From: Gemmatimonadales bacterium
Lineage (GTDB): Bacteria > Gemmatimonadota > Gemmatimonadetes > Gemmatimonadales > GWC2-71-9
Length of the DNA: 39,204 bases
Assembly (NCBI GenBank): GCA_020633775.1
Contig: JACKDA010000014.1
Span: forward strand, 1-39,204
Reading direction: 5' to 3'
Shown: positions 32,810 to 39,204 of the stretch, in pieces
Position numbering within the stretch: the first letter of the stretch is position 1
Layout: each line of letters opens with the position of its first letter
Notes under the pieces: generated by a model
Database searches by the model: none
Seen by the model: only the letters and a program-made list of their open reading frames with translations
What the model was told of the DNA's origin: nothing
Translations under genes and position numbers: made by a program

Positions 32810-35800
32810 ATGCCCGGATCACTCCGCGCCCGCGCGGCTGCCCTCCTGCTCGCCGCGTGTCTCGCTCCGGGTCGCGCGGCCGCACAGTCCTCCGGGCCGG
32901 TCTCGCCGAAGGCGAGTGCCCTCGCCGCCGGCCTCTTCACGGGCTCGTTCGCCGCCTCGCTCTCGAATCGGGTCGCCTACAACGTCAACGCGCGGGGAGA
33001 ATTCGGCCTCGAGCGATGCTGTGATTTCGGTGACCGCGGTGTCTGGCCCCGCGGGACATTCAACCAGTACATCTACAACTCCGGCCTGCAGGTCTCCGGG
33101 ATCATCGGCGGGTCGCGGGCCATGAACCCGTGGGCCGGGGACACGACGGCGGGGATGTTCTTCGATGCCAGCGGCCTCAGGCAGCACGGCACCGGGGTCA
33201 CCGAGGTGTTCAACGCGCTGCTCCCTGCCGATGCCGAGCGGTGGCCAGATGCCGCCCGGGTCCCGAGCGTCGGTCAGGCCGCCGAGTGGTATGAGACAGC
33301 CCGTCGCGGCGGCGTGTCGGCGTCCGAGGGCGACCTCTGGTGGCTCGCCTGGGAGGGTGACCCGAACCTGAACGCGGCGCGACCGCATCCGCTCGGGATC
33401 GTGGTGGAGTACCGGGTGATGGGCTGGAATGCCCCGCGCGGCAACGAGGACATCCTCTACGTCCTCGCGACGTTCCACAACATCAGTGCCCGGACGCCGT
33501 CGGCGTACGCGAATCACCGTCCCGGCCTGCGCGAGCTGCTCGCCGCGCAGGCGGAGCAGCTGCACGTGCGCAACGAGGAGAAGTTCGGCATCGACCTCCC
33601 CGATGCCGGTTGGACGATCGAGCAGTTCCACGCCGCCCAGGTGAGCGATCCCGACGTCACCTTCCAGGCCAGCTTGAACTTCTCGAGTGTCAACCTGCCG
33701 CTCGCGATGTCGATGGCGTGGCATGCCGACTTCCCGAGGGCACAGGCGTGGACCTTTCCCGCGGACATCTTCGGGCCGCCCTTCTTTGCGGGCTCCGGGA
33801 TCGTCGGCCAGCAGGTCCTGCGCGGGCTGGACGGGACCCGACAGGTCCAGCTCTACTCGGGCTTCACCGGGGGCGGCGCCTTCCCGGATCCGAACAGCGC
33901 CGTCCGGGCCTTCAAGTACCACGCCGGGGCCATCACCCCCGCCGACGGCGTGGCCTGCAACCAGGGCGACCCGCTCGTCTCGCACATCTGCTTCATCAAC
34001 CAGGCCACGCCCACCGACCTGCGCAGCATGATCTCGGTGCCGGGGATTGCCCTGGCACCCGGTGCCTCGGCGACGATGGTGTATGCCTACGTGCACGCGG
34101 CGCCGGTCGACGTCCCCGGCTACCAGCGCGGGACCCGGGTCTTTCCCGGCAACCCGCTGCGATTGATGGATGCGGCGCAACTCGCCACTGGCGCCAATCT
34201 GATCGACTCGATCGCCGGCTTCGCGGGGTACGTGGACGACGATGGCGATGGCGTCGTCGACGCGGAGGAGCTGCGGACCGTGCGCGGGTCGCTGCTCGCC
34301 AAGGCGCAGTTCGCGCAGGCCGTGTTCGAGAGCCGATTCGCGGCGCCGGCCGCACCGGCGGCGCCCGAGTTCTTCCTGGTCCCGGGCGATGGCGAGGTGA
34401 CGGTGGTCTGGCGTCCGTCGCCGACCGAGGCGACCGGCGATCCGTATTTCGCGGTCGCGTCGGAGGCGACCACGGTCCAGCCCGGCGGTGGGCCGCCGGT
34501 GCCGAATCCGCTCTACGATCCGAACTACCGCCAGTTCGACGTCGAGGGGTACCGGCTCTACCGGGGCCGGACGGATGCGCCCTCGTCGATGCAGCTCATC
34601 GCCCAGTACGACTACGCCGGGACGGTGTTCCGCGATCACACCGGCCAGGTCAACCGGCTCGACCAGGCCTGCGCCCCCGAGGTCGGGATCGACGCGTCGT
34701 GCGCCGGGCTGTTCGACCCGCCGGGCCGCGGGGTGCAGCTGACCCGCTACGTGGAGCACCCGCTCTCGGGATCGTTCGTGCAGGTCGCCCTTGGGGATCG
34801 GTTCGCGCTGCCGAACGGGGATGTCTTCACGACCCGGTCCGACACCGCCGTGACCGGGGCGGCGAGCGGCCTGCCGCCACTCGCCGACTCCGGCGTGCCG
34901 TTCGTGCATCTCGATCTCGACGTGCGCAACGGACTGGAGTACTTCTACGCCGTGACCGCGTTCGACGTGAACGCGATCAACGCGACCGGGCCGGGCCGCA
35001 CCTCGCTCGAGTCGGTGCGCGTCCCGCGCGCGGTCACCCCGCGGCCGAACCCGAGCAACCGACAGACGACCTTTGCCGCGACGACGGAGCTGGTCGGCCG
35101 TGCCGGCGCGCTGGTCGACGACGTACTGCCGACGATCGACCCCGTCACCGGCCGCCTCAGCAAGCGGATGCCGCCCGCGAACGGCGCGTCCCTCCTCCTC
35201 GGTGACCTCGTCCCGGAACTGCTCGAGGGGAGTGGCGAGGTGGCCCTGGTCCTCGATTCGATCGCGGTCGAGGGGTTCGCCGCCGCGTCGAGTGTCGACG
35301 CGGTGTACCACCTGCGTGCGGTGACGCCCCACGGCACCTCGACCATCGCGGTGCCGATCCGGCTCTCGGCCACGACCGGCGTGACCTCCGCCTCGGGACG
35401 CTTCGAGGCGCTCCGCTACGATCCGGCCCGCGTGGCGGCCAACGGCGGCTCGGCCGCGACGTTCGGGGTCGGCGCGAGCTTCGCGCTGAACTTCCCGGGC
35501 GGCTACTACGCGACCGTCCGCAGTCGCGGTTGCGTCAACCGCGCCCCCGGCTTCCCCTCCTTCGGCTCGGCGTGCAGCAACAACGGTCCGCGCTGGTTCA
35601 TCGGGACGTCGCCCACGACGCCCGACCCGAATGCCTCGAACCCGGATCGATTCAACACGGGGCTCTCCCGGGTCGAATTCAACAACGTCGGTCGCCTGCC
35701 GGGGGTGCGGGTGATCCACGAACCGCGGGCCTACGACGACTACAGCAACACCTATCGCGACGTCGAGGCGGTGCTGATGCCGTTCCTGTCGGCCGCCGAC

Positions 35801-36676
35801 TATGCCGTCCACTGGGGCGCGGGCGGCACGATCGACTCGGTGATCGACCTCACCCACGACGTGGCGGTCCCCTTCGCCGAGCAGCTCGGCGCGAGCTGGG
35901 GCATCCTCAACGCGCAGGCGACGCAGAACGGCGCCAGCTATTTCGACCAGCGGAGCACGCTGACCACCACCGATGCCGGCTGCCTGGAGCCGCTGCGGAC
36001 CCTCAACCCGGGCGGGATCGCCTGCACCGGTCCCGCGGCGGCGCTCGGTCGGACTGTCGTCCCCGGTCCGGTCGCGTACTCGTCGACCGGTGCCACCACC
36101 GGGATCCGGAACGCCCAGGCGGCCGCTGGCCTCGGGTTCGTCCTCTACCTCAAGGGGCACCTCTTCCTCGTCGAGCTCGAGGGCGGGGTGCCGCCGGAGG
36201 GGACGCTCTGGACGCTGCGCGACTACGTCGGCGCGATCGCGGGGGGGAACGGCCGCTCCGGGGACGGCGGCCCCTACTCGCTCGAGGCGACCTACCTCCG
36301 GCGCCCGTTCAGCGCGGTGGGGGCGGCGGTCCGGTTCCGTTACGATGTGGAACGCCGGGTTGAAGTGCCGACCGAGGCGGCCCTGGCGAGGGTGCATCCG
36401 GTGCCGGATCCGTACTACGCAGTTGGCCCGTTCTCGCTGACCGCCGCCACGGAGCCGCTCCGGTTCGTCAACCTCCCCGATCAGGCCACGATCCGCATCT
36501 ATACGACATCCGGGGTGCTGGTGCGGGTGCTCGAGCACCGGGACGGGAGTGGCGAGGCGAGCTGGGACCTGCGGAGTCGGTCGGGGCGGTTCGTGGCCGG
36601 CGGGGTCTATTTCTACCATGTCAGTGCCCCCGGCGGGGGGGCGGCGGTGGGTCGGCTGACCCTGGTGAGCGACTGA
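32810..36676 (+). CDS. Large secreted protein with type IX-secretion-like C-terminal domain
   Basis: 1,288 residues. The signal peptide RAAALLLAACLAPGRAAAQ ends near 27. The mature N-terminal half has no recognised family. A calcium-binding-type loop DDDGDGVVDAEEL lies near 475, followed by a fibronectin-like stretch (APEFFLVPGDGEVTVVWRPS). The last 70 residues (IRIYTTSGVLVRVLEH, WDLRSRSGRFVAGGVYFY, GRLTLVSD) look like a type A sorting/FlgD-Ig-like tail that attaches proteins to the surface. ATG at 32810 follows GAGG; GTG at 32804 is an alternative. Probably a surface protein linked to the TonB receptor downstream; function unknown. Confidence 0.85.
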   Translation: MPGSLRARAAALLLAACLAPGRAAAQSSGPVSPKASALAAGLFTGSFAASLSNRVAYNVNARGEFGLERCCDFGDRGVWPRGTFNQYIYNSGLQVSGIIGGSRAMNPWAGDTTAGMFFDASGLRQHGTGVTEVFNALLPADAERWPDAARVPSVGQAAEWYETARRGGVSASEGDLWWLAWEGDPNLNAARPHPLGIVVEYRVMGWNAPRGNEDILYVLATFHNISARTPSAYANHRPGLRELLAAQAEQLHVRNEEKFGIDLPDAGWTIEQFHAAQVSDPDVTFQASLNFSSVNLPLAMSMAWHADFPRAQAWTFPADIFGPPFFAGSGIVGQQVLRGLDGTRQVQLYSGFTGGGAFPDPNSAVRAFKYHAGAITPADGVACNQGDPLVSHICFINQATPTDLRSMISVPGIALAPGASATMVYAYVHAAPVDVPGYQRGTRVFPGNPLRLMDAAQLATGANLIDSIAGFAGYVDDDGDGVVDAEELRTVRGSLLAKAQFAQAVFESRFAAPAAPAAPEFFLVPGDGEVTVVWRPSPTEATGDPYFAVASEATTVQPGGGPPVPNPLYDPNYRQFDVEGYRLYRGRTDAPSSMQLIAQYDYAGTVFRDHTGQVNRLDQACAPEVGIDASCAGLFDPPGRGVQLTRYVEHPLSGSFVQVALGDRFALPNGDVFTTRSDTAVTGAASGLPPLADSGVPFVHLDLDVRNGLEYFYAVTAFDVNAINATGPGRTSLESVRVPRAVTPRPNPSNRQTTFAATTELVGRAGALVDDVLPTIDPVTGRLSKRMPPANGASLLLGDLVPELLEGSGEVALVLDSIAVEGFAAASSVDAVYHLRAVTPHGTSTIAVPIRLSATTGVTSASGRFEALRYDPARVAANGGSAATFGVGASFALNFPGGYYATVRSRGCVNRAPGFPSFGSACSNNGPRWFIGTSPTTPDPNASNPDRFNTGLSRVEFNNVGRLPGVRVIHEPRAYDDYSNTYRDVEAVLMPFLSAADYAVHWGAGGTIDSVIDLTHDVAVPFAEQLGASWGILNAQATQNGASYFDQRSTLTTTDAGCLEPLRTLNPGGIACTGPAAALGRTVVPGPVAYSSTGATTGIRNAQAAAGLGFVLYLKGHLFLVELEGGVPPEGTLWTLRDYVGAIAGGNGRSGDGGPYSLEATYLRRPFSAVGAAVRFRYDVERRVEVPTEAALARVHPVPDPYYAVGPFSLTAATEPLRFVNLPDQATIRIYTTSGVLVRVLEHRDGSGEASWDLRSRSGRFVAGGVYFYHVSAPGGGAAVGRLTLVSD

Positions 36677-36681
36677 TCCGG

Positions 36682-36702
36682 GGCCGGTGTGACCTTCCGG
36701 CC
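36682..36702 (+). terminator. Hairpin after the large secreted protein
   Basis: GGCCGG (36682-36687) pairs with CCGGCC (36697-36702) across a 9-nt loop, 5 nt past the stop. Short stem and no T-run; weak. Confidence 0.35.
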
Positions 36703-36843
36703 GAGCAGGGGGTCTCTGGACTGAAGGTGAGCCGTGGGGTGGGTCCGCACCCTGCGCGCCGCTCCTTCCCGGCACGGCCGATCCCCAATAGCGAGAGCAG
36801 GTTAGGTGGTGAGGCCGTGGTCGGCCGGGATTGTTACCGTTGC

Positions 36844-36872
36844 TTGACATCCGTTTAAGTGCGGGGCATATT
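36844..36872 (+). promoter_or_regulatory. Sigma-70 promoter for the TonB receptor
   Basis: Perfect -35 TTGACA (36844-36849), 17-nt spacer, -10 CATATT (36867-36872, four of six). It sits in a stretch less GC-rich than its surroundings. Expected start near 36880, leaving a leader of about 260 nt. Confidence 0.65.
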
Positions 36873-36879
36873 CGGCCAT

Positions 36880-37138
36880 CCCGGCATCCGCCCGGGGCTT
36901 TCCAGCGGCTGAATACAGGCTTTGGCGATCCGGTGTGCGTGACACCGGGTCGGCGGTTTCCCACCATGCGGGAACCGTGCGCGTCGGGGCGATCCACTCA
37001 CCCCGCCAGGGCGCCTCAGGTGGTTCACGACGCCAGTGCCCCCGGCACGGCGCGGCAGGACGCGACGCGGTGGTCGCCTGATCACCCGACGCATCGAAGG
37101 AGCGGCTTTCCCGTTACTCGCCTTCGGAGGATGGTTCC
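36880..37138 (+). other. Long structured leader of the TonB receptor mRNA
   Basis: No gene. Successive hairpins can be drawn: CCGGTGT/ACACCGG (around 36930-36950), GGTTTCCC/GGGAACC with one bulge, CGGGG/CCCCG, and GTGCC/GGCAC near 37045. I could not match it to a known riboswitch; it lacks a clear cobalamin-box or TPP core. GGAGG (37126-37130) 8 nt before the ATG is the ribosome-binding site. Confidence 0.4.
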
Positions 37139-39204
37139 ATGACGCAAAGCTTTGTTCGGACCCTCGCCCGCGCGGTGCGCCACGTGGCGCTCGCGGCGGT
37201 CGTCCTGGGCACGGGTGCCACGGCACTCGCGGCGCAGGGCGCGACCGGCAAGATCGAGGGATACGTGCGAGACCTGGGCGGGCAGCCGGTCGCGAACGCG
37301 CAGGTGCGGATCAACGGCACCGCGTTCTCGACCACGGCGAACCCGGCCGGGTACTACTTCTTCAACTCCGTCCCCGCCGGCGTCTATGACGTGCGGGTCT
37401 CCTACGTCGGCTACAAGCCGAAGGAGACGCGCGGGTTCCGGGTGCTCTCGGGCCAGACGGTGACGCTGGACTTCGCGCTGGAGCAGACGGCGGTGGAGAT
37501 CCAGGAGATCACCGTCGTCGCGGCGAACAACGCGCTGGTGCCGCGCGACCAGGTGACGTCGAAGCAGCTGATCGACGGTGGCTACACCGACAAGCTGCCG
37601 GTGGACCGGCTGAACGCGGTGTTCGCGCTGCAGCCGGGCGTGGTGGCGAGCCCGGGCACGACGCAGCTGTCGGTGCGCGGCGGCCGGACGGACGAGAACA
37701 ACACGTACATCGACGGCGTGCCGGTGCAGTCGGGCAACCGCGGCACCGGCTCGGGCCGTTCCCTGCCGCAGCTGCAGGTCGGCACGAACGCGTTCGAGGA
37801 CGCCTCGATCACCACCGGCGCGACGTCGGCGGAGTTCGGCAACGCGCAGGGCGGCGTGATCGCGATCACGACGAAGACCGGCGGCCAGCGCTTCAGCGGC
37901 AACGTCGGCTTCGAGACCGACGAGCTGTCGGGGACGCAGATGGGGTCGGGGTTCAACCGGCTGCAGGCGTCGCTGGGCGGCCCGATCACCGGCGACCTGA
38001 CCTTCTTCGTCAGCGGCGTGATGGAGGGGAACCGGTTCGGCAACTTCGGCTACGCCGGTGACGAGGTCCCGGGCTGGACGGCGGTGAGCGTCGACACGAC
38101 GTTCGCGATCCCGACCAGCACCAGCGCCACGGCCGACACGCTCTTCCTGCCGGTGTACAACTACGCGCTGTCGCGCGGCAACTGCGACGCCCCGTACGTG
38201 GCGAACGCGGCCGATCCGGACATCCGCAACAACTACGGCTACGACTGCCGCGGCCGGCTCGGTGGTGGCGGCGGGTCGAACAGCAACGCGCAGGTGAGCG
38301 GCAAGCTGAACTACTCCTTCGGCAGCGGCTCGCGCATCGCGCTGACCTACCTCGGCTCGCGCGGCCTCGCCCGCGGTGGCCGCGGGATCGACAACACCTT
38401 CGGCACGACCAACACCAACCAGGTCCTGACGCTGAACTGGAACCAGGTGCTGAGCCGGAGCGCGTCGCGGCAGGTGGCGATCGACGCGTACCTGTCGTAC
38501 CAGAAGGACCGCTCGATCAACTCGCTGCTGACGGCCGAGTCGGAGCGGAGCACCCGCGACCCGTTCCTCGGCTGGTACGTCGGCGGGTTCGACTACGAGT
38601 ATGACGACAGCGACTTCGAGGTGAACGACGACCTGGTCCGGGCCTACCGGATCCAGGACCCGACCGCCCCGATCACGCTCTACGACCGGGCCAACACCCA
38701 GCAGTACCTCGCCCAGAACGGCTATGGCGGCACGCTGGGCAACCCGGGCAGCGTCGGCGGGTTCGGCGGCGCGCCGGGGACGCTGAACGCGGCGAACGAG
38801 ACCCGCATCGTGGCGAAGGCGAACCTCGACTGGCAGGTCGACCGCTACAACCGCGTCAAGATCGGCGGTGAGTACACCGACAGCGAGATGGACACCTACA
38901 ACATCGGCGCGTCGAACGCCGGGTTCTCGGACATCTGGCTCGCCCAGCCGGTGCGCTACAACATCTTCGCCGAGGACCGGCTCGACCTGGGTGACGTGGT
39001 GCTCGTCGGCGGCATCCGCTACGACTACTTCGACCTCGGCGCGAGCAAGTGGAAGGACTTCCCGCGCATCAGCTCGGCGCCGGGCTTCTCGCCGGAGAAC
39101 CTCGACCAGTACCTCGAGGAGTACACCTCGCACGACTACCTGTCGCCGCACATCCAGGTGGCGTTCCCGGTGACGGAGCGGACCAACTTCCGGCTGTCGT
39201 ACGC
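37139..39204 (+). CDS. TonB-dependent receptor with carboxypeptidase-like N-terminal domain (partial)
   Basis: Outer-membrane active-transport receptor; 688 residues visible, C-terminus beyond the right edge. Signal peptide ends ATALAAQ (about 33). A carboxypeptidase-regulatory-like beta domain follows (GKIEGYVRDLGGQPVANAQV, about 37-115), as in SusC-type receptors. TonB-box-like EIQEITVVAA (about 121-130), then plug domain (LNAVFALQPGVVASPG, LSVRGGRTDENNTYIDGVPV) and the first barrel strands. ATG at 37139 has GGAGG 8 nt upstream; ATG at 37131 meets a stop at once. Substrate unknown; no SusD gene is seen upstream. Confidence 0.93.
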   Translation, partial: MTQSFVRTLARAVRHVALAAVVLGTGATALAAQGATGKIEGYVRDLGGQPVANAQVRINGTAFSTTANPAGYYFFNSVPAGVYDVRVSYVGYKPKETRGFRVLSGQTVTLDFALEQTAVEIQEITVVAANNALVPRDQVTSKQLIDGGYTDKLPVDRLNAVFALQPGVVASPGTTQLSVRGGRTDENNTYIDGVPVQSGNRGTGSGRSLPQLQVGTNAFEDASITTGATSAEFGNAQGGVIAITTKTGGQRFSGNVGFETDELSGTQMGSGFNRLQASLGGPITGDLTFFVSGVMEGNRFGNFGYAGDEVPGWTAVSVDTTFAIPTSTSATADTLFLPVYNYALSRGNCDAPYVANAADPDIRNNYGYDCRGRLGGGGGSNSNAQVSGKLNYSFGSGSRIALTYLGSRGLARGGRGIDNTFGTTNTNQVLTLNWNQVLSRSASRQVAIDAYLSYQKDRSINSLLTAESERSTRDPFLGWYVGGFDYEYDDSDFEVNDDLVRAYRIQDPTAPITLYDRANTQQYLAQNGYGGTLGNPGSVGGFGGAPGTLNAANETRIVAKANLDWQVDRYNRVKIGGEYTDSEMDTYNIGASNAGFSDIWLAQPVRYNIFAEDRLDLGDVVLVGGIRYDYFDLGASKWKDFPRISSAPGFSPENLDQYLEEYTSHDYLSPHIQVAFPVTERTNFRLSY

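Noticed and set aside
32819..36997. A 1,392-codon open frame antisense to the large secreted protein
   Set aside because: Product is Arg/Gly/His-rich with no domain; long antisense frames are expected at this GC content and codon pattern. Same for the antisense frames over the TonB receptor and metH.
36900..37138. Cobalamin or TPP riboswitch before the TonB receptor
   Set aside because: A CCTGATC and a GCCAGTG occur but without the rest of either conserved core.

Overview
The window is about 39 kb of very GC-rich, densely coding bacterial chromosome. I recognise no phage genes, transposases, rRNA or tRNA genes. Many exported proteins end their signal peptide in Ala-Gln. There is a Gram-negative outer membrane (TonB receptor, beta-barrel), system I cytochrome c maturation, and a large secreted protein with a type IX-secretion-like tail. 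Together these fit Gemmatimonadota best; this is inference from style and gene content, not from a marker gene. Both ends cut through genes: a homocysteine S-methyltransferase on the left and a TonB-dependent receptor on the right.

Left part (1-5.9 kb, minus strand): acyl-ACP desaturase, a YggT membrane protein, then metH and a homocysteine S-methyltransferase coupled by an ATGA overlap. A sequence closely resembling a SAM-II riboswitch lies in the metH leader, so methionine synthesis appears to be controlled by S-adenosylmethionine. From 6 to 9 kb comes a plus-strand run of four exported proteins of unknown function, two of them His/Cys-rich. From 9 to 16.9 kb lie a small lipoprotein, P5C dehydrogenase (pruA), an exported protein with no normal start codon, and a coupled chain of TPR protein, ABC ATPase, ABC permease, CDP-alcohol phosphatidyltransferase and OsmC protein, followed by a beta-propeller-like exported protein. 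From 16.8 to 23 kb are an HAD acid phosphatase lipoprotein, a small conserved-looking protein, a DsbA-like thioredoxin translationally coupled to the potassium transporter Kup, a palindromic repeat cluster, and acetyl-CoA synthetase.

The middle (23-26 kb) has a STAS-domain protein behind a good sigma-54-type promoter match, then ccmABCD for heme export to cytochrome c. That ccm cluster is bracketed by a 28-bp minisatellite and by inverted 7-bp repeat arrays.

The most interesting locus is 26.0-30.9 kb on the minus strand: seven tightly packed genes, most of them overlapping. They encode a SigR-like ECF sigma factor, a zinc-binding RsrA-like anti-sigma factor, an FAD oxidoreductase, a flavin reductase, a SAM methyltransferase, an SRPBCC (cyclase-like) protein and a beta-ketoacyl synthase. 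It looks like a small polyketide- or lipid-type biosynthetic pathway built into a redox-sensing sigma/anti-sigma operon. I do not know a characterised counterpart.

The right end (30.9-39.2 kb, plus strand) holds a V4R-like protein coupled to an M24 aminopeptidase, a 1,288-residue secreted protein, and, after a long structured leader with a good promoter, the truncated TonB receptor.
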